A stretch of DNA of 64,000 nucleotides, from positions 11,860,350-11,924,349 of the forward strand of contig CM040452.1 in assembly GCA_022749755.1 (NCBI GenBank), written 5' to 3'. The position numbers and the translations under genes were made by a program. The DNA is from Azadirachta indica. Taxonomy: Eukaryota > Streptophyta > Magnoliopsida > Sapindales > Meliaceae. Below are positions 48,067 to 59,763 of this stretch, one piece after another (the stretch's first letter is position 1; the number at the start of each line of letters is the position of its first letter). A model generated the notes under the pieces. The model saw nothing but the letters and a program-made list of their open reading frames with translations. It had not been told where the DNA came from and did not search any database.

Positions 48067-50082
48067 GTTATTATGTCAAGTACCAGTTATGGTTGTAAGT
48101 AAATCTTGTGTTCTTTGTGCACTTTCTGAATCGAAGTTCTCCTAAAATTTGATCTCTCAAACTGTATGGATATGCACACGGAGACTGGATCAAGGATCTA
48201 AATAATTTACCTCAGCTGGATGAACAATAGATGAAGAAATTACTTGTGCCCTGGATAATTTAAAATGTGGAATTAACTCAAATGAGCATGGAATTTATTT
48301 TGCTAAGATTTTATAGGTGAAAATTATATGACATGAAATATTAAAAATTTTTTATTGTCATCTAAAATCGAGTATGTGGCGAACAATTACATTGCTTATC
48401 CTGCCGGCTAGTGAGAAAGAGATTTCCACTTGACAGGAGATAAGGATTCACTTCTTTGCTGCGAAGTGAGTTGCCAAATTCACTTGAAAGTCAGTTTGTT
48501 TCTTCTTACTGCAAGGTATCCGTGTATTCTAGGATACGTTAGCAGACTTTGTGAATCATGATTTGCCTCAACTTTTTAATCACAACTTTGATGGAATTGA
48601 ACCATTAGCCATCAAACATTAATAGATGGATGATATTAGCAAATATTAGTTAAGTAAAAAAGAAAGGTGGTTTATCAAATACTTCATCCTAGTGCTCTTA
48701 AAGTTAATGAAGAGCGCATCAGTTTAAAAACATATACTCAAGTAGTTTATATGTGCCTCCAGGCACTAGCTTGACCCTTAAATTTTTTTCATTGAACGTT
48801 CTTTGACAAGGAAAAATGTCTTTGAATTTTATTGCTAGCAGAGGAAGCTTTGAGAAAGCACACGTTATTGCCAATTTTGTCCTAGTTGGGAAACTCTTGA
48901 GAAATCAAACTTTGTTCTCTTTGTTTGGAAAGATTAGAACTCTGTCATCCTGATTGCGGACATATGGCACAGAATTTAGTTAGATATATGCTGCAAGTTG
49001 CAGGAAGTTGTAGGAATTATCCAATTATGCTGTACTTAATTTGATTAGTAATTGTATTTGCAGTCATGTTTTAATAACAATGAAATATAAATAACTAAAT
49101 CGAAAGTGCATATGCTATTTGTATTGGTGTTACACTTAACGCAAATCAGACGATCGATCGTCAATAACGCGTAATTCTTATCTTGTGGGGAAGAATGACA
49201 ATTGGGCCCTTTTTCTTGAAAAGAAATATTAAATAATCATTTGAACTGAAAATAATTATCAATGATACCTTTTTTATTACGTTTTTCGTTAGTGTTATGG
49301 TTGAAAAAAAATATATAATAATTATTATAATTTAAAATTAAAAAAATATTATTATTTTTTTATATTTAAAGATAAGTTTTTGTGATTTAAAAGTAAATAT
49401 AAAAATAGAGTTATATTTAAAAAATTAATTTTTTTTTTCTTTCTTTCTCCTTATTTGTCTTCTTCTTTCTAGATTTTTCGTATTTTCCTTCCTTTTCTTC
49501 TTCTTCTTCTTTTCTTCTTTTCTTCTCATTGATGGCAATGGATATGGCGACAAAATTGAGGTAACTAATTTTTAGATATTTTTGATAATAATTATTTTAT
49601 ATTATTAAAAATTATACATTTAAATTTATTGATGTTTTATATAAGCAAGCAAAATTATAATAGGTATACAAAATTACCTAATGTCCCCATCATTCAGCGT
49701 TTATAGAACAAAGGACAATTGCTATAAACATTTTTTTGAGCTAACACACAACTAATACTTTGATTAGCATCATTCTTGCATTGAAAAAGATGGATACTAG
49801 CCAATAAAATATCAATATGGAGAATGAAAAAGTCGTGGATGAAATAGTGTACTACATTTAATAAAATTTAGTAATTATATATTTATTTTGCAAATTATTG
49901 ATTTTAAAATTAAAATTATAATAAAAAGATATATGACATATTTTTATTGAGATTTTTTTAACCTAAATTTCTTTAATGGAGAACATAATAAAAATTATTT
50001 AAAATAAAACAAAATATAATATAGTGGGTGTCCCTGAGTTGGATTTTAACCCGCTAGTCCATGTACTAATAATACTGCAAAC
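48067..50082. other. Intergenic DNA, no gene seen
   Basis: The first few hundred bases should be the 3' UTR of the 70-aa protein gene. The remainder is AT-rich with a long pyrimidine tract near 49430-49530. No frame with protein character and no RNA gene is visible. Confidence 0.45.
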
Positions 50083-51535
50083 TATTATCACATTTCTCCC
50101 CCGATGTTTAGCATAATATCACTTAAAAAGTATTTTACAAAAATGATCACTTTCCACCCCTCCTTTATTTTACTGATAAATTATTTAGTGGAGTCAAACG
50201 CAAAACTGTAAATTTAATAGATCATTTTAAATTTATTTTAAAATAATAACATTTTGATCCCTGAACTTTAGATAAATATAAGTCAAAACATAATTTATTT
50301 AATTTTAATAAATTAGTGCATATTGTTATTGCAAAGTTAAATGATATTAAAATTAAAAACAAAAATAAAAATTGACCATTAAAATTTTATCTTTGACAAA
50401 TTAATGTACCACATTAATAAATTAAATTAAAAAATTAATATCATATTAAAATTTTAGAAAATACGAATAATTCTAATAATATAAAAAATTTTAATTTAAT
50501 AATTATAATAATCCATAAAATTGTAAAAACTTAATAAAGATTTATTAAAACTTCCTCCAATAAAAAAAAATACTAAATAATAAAGTCTAAAAAATTTACA
50601 AATATTAGTAAAATTTCAAAAGAAAAGAACTAATTAACAAGAATAATAAATAATACAAACTAAATTTTTAAGCAAATTAATGTAATAAATTGTAACATAT
50701 TAATAACAATAATATGCACATAAAACGTAAAATATTCTCAAAAATTAATTGATCTAATTAGTTATTCCTAAAATTGAAAATAAAATTTAATATATTCATG
50801 TAATGCAAACATACAATTACAAATTTAAAATTAATTAATTAAAATTTTTTACTATTTAAAAGTATTTTTAGTAGTATTAAAAATTTAAAATCTATGACTT
50901 AGGCTTAAAAGTAAAAATATAAATAGATATGACTTAAAATTCATTATATATATATATATATAAAAGCATAAAATGACGTTATTTTTGTAATAGAATTTAC
51001 AAAAAATGATGAAACAGATATTTTATATAAATATTTGTGAATGTTTTAGAATATACATATGTATACTATATCCAAAGCATATATTATACACTCTTACTAT
51101 ATTTATATCATATATAATTTTATACTTACTAAATACTCACTATCAAGATAAAATATAAACAAATATACTAATAGATTTTACAATTTATGTGAATTTAAAT
51201 AATTTTATATCTTTCTTTTATACTTATTTAACTTGACTTAAGGAGAATTTCTAAATTTTTGTTTATTTAACAGGGTAAATAAATAATTATATATAAACTT
51301 TTATTAGCAATTTAAACGATAGGGATTAATTTATTAACATCTATAAATCAGTCCTAATTTACTGTTTCACCAAAGTTTAGAGATTATAATATTATTATGT
51401 TATATGAGTTATTGAGCATAAATTTATAAGTATGGTAAATTCTATTAAAGTAGGGGTAATAAGTAATAATTTTTGTAAAAGTACTTTCTAAGTGATATTA
51501 TGCCATACCTTAGGGGAGGAATTATGATGATAATA
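50083..51535. mobile_element. Long-TIR (foldback or MULE-like) non-autonomous element
   Basis: The left end (TATTATCACATTTCTCCCCC, then GCATAATATCACTTAAAAAG, then TATTTTACAAAAATGATCAC) is mirrored by the reverse complement of the right end (TATTATCATCATAATTCCTC, then GCATAATATCACTTAGAAAG, then TACTTTTACAAAAATTATTA). The inverted similarity continues inward past TTTTGATCCCTGAACTTTAG (50252) against ATAATCTCTAAACTTTGG (right arm, near 51370), giving arms of about 200-250 bp. The interior is AT-rich and non-coding. The right end lies about 640 bp before the PTC52-like start codon. No target duplication could be fixed. Confidence 0.6.
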
Positions 51536-51646
51536 CCTAATAGGCGGGCAGTGGAACCGCCATTAGCAAACGGCACCGCTTCTGGCATTGTGATGGCAAG
51601 GGTTTCACACGACACCACTCGTCTTTTGTTGGACATCCCAGCCTGG

Positions 51647-51656
51647 GACACGTGTC
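51647..51656. promoter_or_regulatory. Palindromic G-box (GACACGTGTC)
   Basis: A perfect 10-bp palindrome around CACGTG, about 520 bp upstream of the oxygenase start codon. G-boxes bind bZIP and bHLH (including PIF-type) factors and are common in light- and ABA-regulated plastid genes. Relevance here is inferred from position. Confidence 0.45.
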
Positions 51657-52177
51657 TTCTTTTGCAACACGTTTATTTATTTTTATTTTACGTAAATTTA
51701 AATTACCGTTAATTACGTTATAATTGTGGCTGTGAGCGCGAGTCCGTTTGTTCACTTTAGGCACACAACCTTCGATCGCATTTCCGTTTTAGATCTCTTA
51801 GCCAATCAAAACGAAACACGTAGCATTCAAAATGGTAGCAATTCAATGGTAGATTGACAATAAGCTCCTTTGCTTGCCATTATGTTACAACTTCATTTGT
51901 CCAACCAATCGTATGAGAGTAAACCAAAACGCATTTGATTAGAGATCAGGAAATGGAATCTTCACGCGCTACGATGGAGTACGCTGTTGTGCTTTCTCCT
52001 GTGAATACAGACAGACGGTAGAGGAGAGACTTGCACGCAAAGTTCTCTTCTTCCTCTTCGTTATTTTCTTTGTCTAGAAAGCTCACTTTTTCTCACCTTC
52101 GCACATAAAATAAATAAATCAACGATCAACTAACTTGCACAAAGCTGTAGTTTAATCTAACTCAAAGCAAAAAGCAC

Positions 52178-55100
52178 ATGGCGCTACTTCTTTCCACTGC
52201 CGCCAACATCACCGTATCACCTAGAAAAGCCCTTCCATGTTTGTGCTCAACAACCCCAAAACAAAGCCTCTCTGCTCAAAACTCGCAAAAGAGAACCAAT
52301 AATATCTCTCCTCTACGTGTGGCGGCTCCGTCAGTGCCTGCAGCCTCAGATCAAGACACTATTAAGAAAGATGAGAAAGAAGAGTATGGATCCGTCGATG
52401 ATGAGTTTGGTGAAGAGAGTACGGATTCTAAGTTTTCTTGGAGGGATCATTGGTACCCAGTTTCTTTGGTTGAAGATTTGGACCCAAAGTTACCCACACC
52501 GTTTCAGCTTCTGGGGAGAGAGTTAGTTCTTTGGTTTGATCAGAATTCTAAACAATGGGTTGCATTGGATGACAAATGCCCTCATAGACTTGCCCCATTA
52601 TCGGTAATCTTCTCAATTCTCTCTTTCTTTTGCACTATGTGATGTTGTGAACTTCTGATTGAGTAGGAAATAACAAAGAGGAAATGGTAATCAAACATTT
52701 GCCTATGATTTTGTCGACATTAGGGAGGCAATAAAGAGTCAAATTTCCGGTTGCTTGTTGTTTCTGTTTCCCCAAAAAATGAAAGTGTAACTTAATTGAT
52801 GATTAAGACAATTCTATCAGACTAAGCTGAATTTTGGTTTTTCTAGGATATAGAGTGAGTGATATGTAACTCGACAATCCTGCTTCATTTAATTTTCTCC
52901 TCTTGATCAGTTGCTTCCAGAAGAGCCTCGCATATCTTATATGCAGTGCCAATTAGAAATATTAGATTTCCCATTTGTGATTTGCTTAATAGTATCATGT
53001 ATAATACAGAACCAAAATTTCAATATTTTGGGATCTTTTAGTTTATTGTTTAATCATGGAAGCCAACTAGGGACTTCATGAACCTTATGATTGATGGGTT
53101 TCCTTATTTTCCATAGGAAGGGCGGATTGATGAAAATGGGCACCTGCAGTGTTCATACCATGGATGGTCGTTTGATGGGTGCGGATCTTGCACTCAGATT
53201 CCCCAAGCGGCATCTGAAGGTCCTGAAGCTCGTGCAGTTCAGTCTCCTAGAGCATGTGCTACAAGATTTCCTACAATGGTCTCTCAAGGTCTGCTCTTCG
53301 TTTGGCCAGATGAGAATGGTTGGGAAAAAGCCAATGCAACAAAGCCACCAATGTAATTGATTCTATCTCTGTGTTCTGTTTCTAGATTATGCACATACTG
53401 AATTATTGAGATTGCCAATAAATTGTACCTGTGTAATAATGTTTAGGTTGCCTGATGAATTTGACAAACCTGAGTTCTCATCGGTGACAATTCAGCGGGA
53501 TTTGTTTTATGGTTATGACACTCTTATGGAAAATGTCTCAGATCCTTCCCATATTGATTTCGCTCATCACAAGGTACATACTGAATTTCATTGGCTCCAA
53601 GTGTCATCAGTGTCAGATGGAAATCTCATTCGTGGAATTCCTGCTTGGGTTAAGACAGTTTTAATATGTATTTAACATGGTAGTGACTGGTCAGCTAGTA
53701 ATTGATATATGTCACTGGCTATAGAAATACCAAAAGCATTTCCTAAAACATTAGTGGTTGATATATGTCTGTCTTTGGATGTTGTAGCACATACTGGCAC
53801 AATGGATTTTGGCACTTGGCAATTTTGTGCTTTGTTTCTCGGTCATTTGTTGACAAGAATTTTGTATGATTTTAGGGTTTTTGTGCAGTTCATGCTCTTC
53901 TTAATTTAAATTATATGTTTTTGAACGAGGAAAGTAGTGAATTATATATCCTTTTTAGATAGCTATATAAATGCTGCACTAAATGCACTGTCCATAATAA
54001 CAAATCTCCATATTGCTTATTGCGAGAGTTCTTTCACAGGTCACAGGGAGGAGGGATAGAGCCAAGCCTTTGCCATTTAAGTTGGAGTCTAGAGGCCCTT
54101 GGGGATTTGCTGGAGCCAATGATGGAAACCCAAGGATTAGTGCTAAATTTGTTGCTCCTTGTTATTATATGAACAAGTAAGTTCACCATGATAATGGCTT
54201 TCCAAAATCCATACATCTTGGATAGACCAACTCCTTTCCTTCTTATGTTTTTTGAGTGGTAATAAGAACAAATGTGTCTATGAAACTTTGGTTGTCAATA
54301 ATTTTAGATTTGGAGTAGGTTCTCAAGCTTCCTGTAGAAATTTTTAATATCTTTGATGAAGACATTAGGTGATAAAATGTTATCAATAAAGGCCTGCGTG
54401 TCAAAGTTTGAGGCTGACATTTGGTTCACTAGAGCTATATGTAGAAATAGTATGTGTTGAAGAAAATAAAACTATATTGAATCTTTTTTTGAATGATCAA
54501 CTAACTACATAAACATACCTTTATATAGGCTAAAATAATAAAACAAAATATACTACGAATCCTCATAAACTTAGAAATCTTTAATAAATTAGGAAAAAAC
54601 TAATAATACTTAAACTAAACATATACTTAATGACACTAAACTTAGTAAAACTAAATAACACTAAATCTAGGAAAACTAAATAAGTTTAATTTTAATTCTA
54701 ACACTCCACCTCAAGCTAGAAGAAGAGATGACAACTCTTTATGATCATGGCACTTGGGTTAACTCGAGTATTTCTTGGGCATTGAAGTGGCAAAAGGAAA
54801 GGAAGGTTTGGTGTTGTCTCAAGTCTTTAGTTTGGAAATGTTTCTTTAGTTAATTCTTCACTACTTCAATCCCATGCAAATCACTCCCAGAAACAATAAT
54901 ATCATCTATATATACCATAAGAATAACTATTCCTAACGGAGTATGTTGAACGAAGATTGAATGATTAAATTGATATCTTTTGAAATTGAGAGATGTCAAC
55001 TCACTACTAAGTTTTTCAAACCATGCCCTTAGAGATTACTTAAAACCATATATAGCTTTGTGCCAACTAGCATGTGCAAATGCTTCTTTATATGTCTTAG

Positions 55101-58100
55101 GCAAATATATAGTAGACAAAGACAAGGCAAAAGATTGAAAAGCAGATGAAAGTGTATTGAAAGAAATAAATTGAGCAAGAGGATACCTAGTAGCAGTTGT
55201 TCTTTACCTTTTCGAATTGCAATAGGGAGATCAAGATTTAAATCATCAGTTGATAGAAAAGGATTTTGATTGGAGGTCATCGCTTGGGTAGAGGAAGGAT
55301 CTGAAGGAGACTCGCGTTGTTGATCAAACTGTTGACGATCTTTTTTAACGTACGTACACTTGGAGGGGTTTCTCTATGGGAATGGCAGATACAGGAATAG
55401 GTACAATGGGATCTATAGAATAAGCAAGAGATGTGATGGGAGAAATAAGATAAAATTTTAAACTAGATCCCTTTTTTGAGAAATGATGATTAGATTCGAA
55501 AAAGGTGACATTAGTACTAATGTAAGTTTTACTAGAGATAGGATGTAGATATTTATAACCTTTCTAAGTTCTAGAAAATCTTAGAAAAATACACTTAACA
55601 GACCGAGCTGAAAGTTTATCACGAGTATTAAACATATGGACAAAATAAATAGAACAAAAAATACGAGGTGGAAGTGAAAAAAGAGGTTTGTAAGGAAATA
55701 AAATATTGTATGGCACTCTAAAGTTAAAAACGGAAGATGGAAACCTATTTATTAGATAACAGACAGTAAGAATTGCTTCTCCCTAGAATTTGGATGGTAC
55801 TTTAATAGAATTGTTCGAGTAATGTCTAACAAGTGTCTAATTTTCCTTTTAGTTACGCTATTTTGTTAGGGAGTATAAGAGCATGAGATTTGATGAATCA
55901 CTCCTCATTTCCTACAAAATTCAGAAAATGTTAAGTGACAATATTCTAAGGCATTGTTAGAATGAAAATTTTGAATAGACACACCAAATTGAGTGTGTAC
56001 TTCATTGAAAAATGATTCAAATATATAGGAATTTCCTTTTGTTTTTTTAAAAGATATATTCATGTAGCTCAAGAACAATCATCAACAAACAATAAAATAC
56101 TTGAAAACATGATAATTAAAAATTCGACATGGACCTCAAACATAAGAATGAACCAATTGAAAAGGACGCAAATTAGATTTGTTGACTCGTGCAAGAAAAG
56201 AGATACGGTAATGTTTACCTAATTGACAAGACTCACACTTAATATTATAATTGACAATACTAGTAGATTCATTCGTTTAAGAATTTGGGAAGAAAGATGT
56301 CCTAGTCTATAATGCCATTGTTCTGAAAATACTGAAGAGCATAATGTACAACTACAGGATTGAAGCGAGCTAAAAAGGTGATACACTCCATTCATCTCCC
56401 ATTCTCCACCAATTGTCTTCCCCGTACTAAGACCTTGAAAAATACAATGAGTTGGAAAGAATGTGACAAAACAATTTAAATTTTTAATTATTTCACTAAT
56501 TGATAAAATAGTGATATGAAATTTAGCTGCATGGAGAATTGAAGAAAGATGAAGAGTAAAATTGGTAAAAATAGTTCTTATTCGTACAACATCGGTTTTG
56601 AAACCATCTGCTAATATTACAAAAGATGATTTACCAAATAAGAAATAAGAACTAAAAATAGAGTTATTGTCAGTCATATGAGATGATGCCTTAGAATCAA
56701 TTATCCAAGGGATAGAATTAGAAGAAAAAAATATGTATTTTTAATTCTCATTGAGGATCCATTAATTAGCTGGTTACCTAATAGACTAATAACTAGCTTC
56801 TCTAGATAATAGCACATGAGAGTTCTCAAAATTACCAGAGGAAGAAACTGCAAGCTCACAAGAGTTATCCTCATGGATGAGATAACTTTGATTCGCACAT
56901 GTTGATTTTCCAAACTTTTTCCAACTATTTTTAAATAGATGATTATTACAGTTGTGAAAAAAATAACCTTCTTATCTTTTAACACATCTTCGACTTTTTC
57001 TAGAGAATTTTTTGATACAATAATTCATGAATAGTAAACACAAGCAGTATCCTATAAACAATAATGCGAATGGTAACGTTTGTTACTATTTGCGACTCTT
57101 ACTACAGTACTTATATTGGGATTCCCAATTTAAGGATCTTCTTGCTGCTTTGATAATATGTTGAAAAAAATAAAAGTATGTTGAATATTTTTTTAATGAT
57201 TAATTAAATACATCAATATGCCTTTATATAAGTTAAAATAATAAAATACCATATCTAAGAATCCTAATAAACTTAGAAATTTTTAAACAAATTAGAAAAG
57301 ATTAATAATACTTAAACTAAGCATATACTTAATGGCACTAAATCTAGTAAAATTAAATAAGTCTAATTTTAATTTTAATAGTATGAATCCAAACATTTAC
57401 AACAGTTGGATAAAAAAAAACGTTCAGAAAAGTGTTGTTTTCACTCTAACTGTAATTTCAGAAAACTGGTGAAATATTATAACGTCTTATTGTATGTAAA
57501 ACTTCATGCAACTCTTCTGGGACTGGTCCAATTAAAGGGACTGTTGTAGTTGGGAGCAGTTCTAGTTGGTTGAGGATCATATTAGTTTATTAACACATTT
57601 GTTGCTTCTGCTACGTAATTATTCTTGTATTTCTTTTCTTCCAGGGTAGAGATAGACACAAAACTTCCTGTAGTTGGTGATAAAAAATGGATAATATGGA
57701 TTTGTTCCTTCAATATACCAATGGCACCTGGGAAGACCCGCTCAATTGTTTGTAGTGCCCGAAACTTCTTCCAATTCACAATGCCAGGGCCTGCCTGGTG
57801 GCAGGTAAGAACCTCTCAGTTGTGCTTCTCATGTAACTTTTATAAAGCAGCACTTGAACGGAAATCATAATCTAGAGTTTTTGAACACTCAAATGTTGTT
57901 AGTTATGGACCTCTGTAAGCAAATGGGGGAAAAGTTTTAACCACTGGCTTTCACAACAAAGTAAAATCCCAACGGCCCCAAACGTAGATTAAGATGTCTA
58001 ACTGAGAGTTGGAGAGAATACTTCATGATTTGGAGAGGACAACTTAGCAAGATGCTTGCTTGAAGATTTTCAATCTGTTTTAGGTCCTTTTTCCCAAAAA

Positions 58101-59221
58101 TTTTCAGTCCTAAAAACTTTAAAAAGAATACTATAGTGTTAGCCTTTTTCAATAATTGGTATGTCATTTAGGTTCTGGGATATGCTAAAAAGAAAAATTG
58201 TGTTGGCATGGAGAAAGTGCTTATGGAATGTCATGAAGCAGTCATTTAACTATAACCAAAAACTGGGGGGAAAAAAACTGCAACCATAAAGCTTTCTCTG
58301 ATGCCTAGGTTCTACTCCCAAGTGTTTGCTGTCAGATTAATGAAGTATTTGTTCACCTTTTATTTATTGTTGATCATTTGTTGTATAACCGAGTTATGTT
58401 GCACCTTCCCCTTGAGAATACAACAATATTTACTATTTATTTCTCCTTGTAAATTGGTAAACTTAGCTGTTATATGGCTTCTGGTTGTATGTCAGGTCGT
58501 TCCTCGATGGCATGAGCATTGGACTTCAAATAAGGTCTATGATGGAGACATGATTGTGCTTCAAGGTCAGGAGAAGATCTTTCTTTCAAAGTCAATGGAA
58601 GGTTCTGAAGATGTTAATAAACAGTACACAAAAATCACATTTACACCCACACAAGCAGATCGGTTTGTATTGGCATTTAGAAACTGGCTGAGGCGGCATG
58701 GAAACAGCCAACCTGAATGGTTTGGCTCCAGCAGCCAACAAACTTTGCCATCAACAGTCTTGTCAAAGCGTCAGGTATGTAATCTGTATTCCATTCTCTC
58801 AAGAAATCAAAAAGGAATATTTAGACTGAAGACATATAGGTGCTCAGAAACATTAATAGTAACAATCAATTTATGTATTATCTCAAAAGTCTCTTTCTAT
58901 CCATTATTTTGTCTCTTTGAGTAAGATTTCAAATATTTAGTTATCTATTTCTGGGTTGTATTTCAGATGCTGGATAGATTTGAGCAGCATACCCTTAAGT
59001 GTGGATCATGTAGAGAAGCTTATCCAGCATTCCAGACGTGGCAAAAGTTTCTTGTAGGCGCAACCGTTGCATTCTGTGCAACTGCTGGTATTCCTTCAGA
59101 TTTGCAGTCACGGATCATTTTGGCCGGGCTCGCAGTTGTTAGCGCTGCCTTAACTTACGCATTGCATGAATTGAAAAAGAATTTTGTGTTTGTTGATTAT
59201 GTACATGCCAAAATTGACTAG
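52178..59221 (+). CDS. PTC52: Chloroplast Rieske oxygenase, PTC52 / ACD1-like (PAO-TIC55 family), 7 exons
   Basis: Exons 52178-52603, 53117-53352, 53447-53573, 54040-54176, 57645-57804, 58496-58774 and 58967-59221 join in frame to 539 residues. The first ~50 residues are Ser/Thr-rich and basic, as in a chloroplast transit peptide. The Rieske [2Fe-2S] ligands are C134-P-H136 and C154-x-x-H157 (CPHR .. CSYHGW). The mononuclear iron motif is N250..D253..H256....H261 (NVSDPSHIDFAHH). A C-terminal CxxC (C467, C470), which the family shares and which is linked to thioredoxin control, precedes two membrane segments (about 483-500 and 505-524). The family includes pheophorbide a oxygenase, TIC55 and PTC52. 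The SKFSWRDHWYPVSL start and the LKCGSC .. YALHELKKNFVF end look most like PTC52, an inner-envelope protein implicated in protochlorophyllide metabolism. The exact reaction is debated, and separation from PAO rests on my recall of the family. Intron 4 (3.47 kb) is swollen by a Copia element. Confidence 0.88.
54455..54703 (-). repeat. 3' LTR of the intronic Copia element
   Basis: 249 bp. On the minus strand it begins TGTTAGAATT and ends TTCAACA, the canonical TG..CA form. It differs from the partner LTR by an internal ~25-bp duplication and scattered substitutions. Confidence 0.88.
57159..57380 (-). repeat. 5' LTR of the intronic Copia element
   Basis: 222 bp. The minus-strand start is TATTAAAATT (TG mutated) and the end is TTCAACA. 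It is followed by the degraded primer-binding site and flanked by the GTATG duplication. Confidence 0.88.
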
Positions 59222-59509
59222 CTGAAAGCATCCATGTTTACGCAGAAAAGAGGTATAATAATAGAAATATATTTTGTAAAAATTATTTCAGAAAATGTAC
59301 AGAATATTATATGTACAGAGAGATTTACATATATAGTGATAAAGAGTGACAGCCTTTTTGCTTCCCATATCAAATTTGTTTTATGATTTGATATTCGTTG
59401 ATAGCCTGAGTTACTAAGACAATGTAAACTTATTAGGTGGCCAAATCATATGCAGAAGAAAGGTCGCCAGTTTGCTGAAAAGAGAAGCAAAGATTCATGA
59501 TATTCCATG

Positions 59510-59763
59510 CATATTAAGGAAGAAAAAATCTATAAGATGGATGGTAAAGTTTAAATTTATAAAATTTCAATCAATATTTTTTATTAAGGTCAGATCAAAC
59601 GAAGAATTTTTCGCAAGAAATTCTATTTCATCCAAAATATAAGAAAGTCAAAATTATGAATTATTGTCAATTAAAATTTTATTAAATTTTTTAAATACTT
59701 TAAATATTTTAATAAAAATTATAAGTTTATTAGTTGATATGGAGTGATAAAATTTGACATCAT
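59510..59763 (+). repeat. LTR-like direct repeat, left copy
   Basis: It shares a ~250-bp core with 63295-63630 in the same orientation: CATATTAAGG, AAATTTATAAAATTTCAATC, TTATTAAGG, CATCCAAAATATAAGAAAG, GTTGATATGGAGTGA and AAATTTGACATCA. Both copies end just before a sequence resembling the TGGTATCA primer site. It starts about 290 bp after the oxygenase stop codon. Confidence 0.6.

Larger units (their letters stand above)
54455..57380 (-). mobile_element. Internally deleted Ty1/Copia element inside intron 4 of the PTC52-like gene
   Basis: LTRs lie at 54455-54703 (3' LTR) and 57159-57380 (5' LTR). They share most of their sequence, but the 3' copy has an extra ~25-bp internal repeat. The target duplication GTATG flanks both ends (54450-54454 and 57381-57385). 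Next to the 5' LTR, the minus strand reads TATTATCAAAGC, a degraded match to the initiator-methionine tRNA primer site TGGTATCAGAGC. A purine-rich GAGGTGGAG sits beside the 3' LTR. Inside are broken pol pieces: a gag-pre-integrase segment (56677-56219; EQWHYRLGHLSSQILKRM), the start of integrase (CESCQLGKHYRISFLARVNK near 56230-56170), a linker (LPIAIRKGKE near 55220), and a reverse transcriptase YxDD motif (MVYIDDIIVSGSD near 54930-54890). Much of gag, integrase, RT and all of RNase H are missing. The element is dead and antisense to the host gene. Confidence 0.9.

Noticed and set aside
48455..48476. Short hairpin CACTTC..GAAGTG
   Set aside because: A six-pair stem is expected by chance, and rho-independent terminators do not apply to plant nuclear genes.
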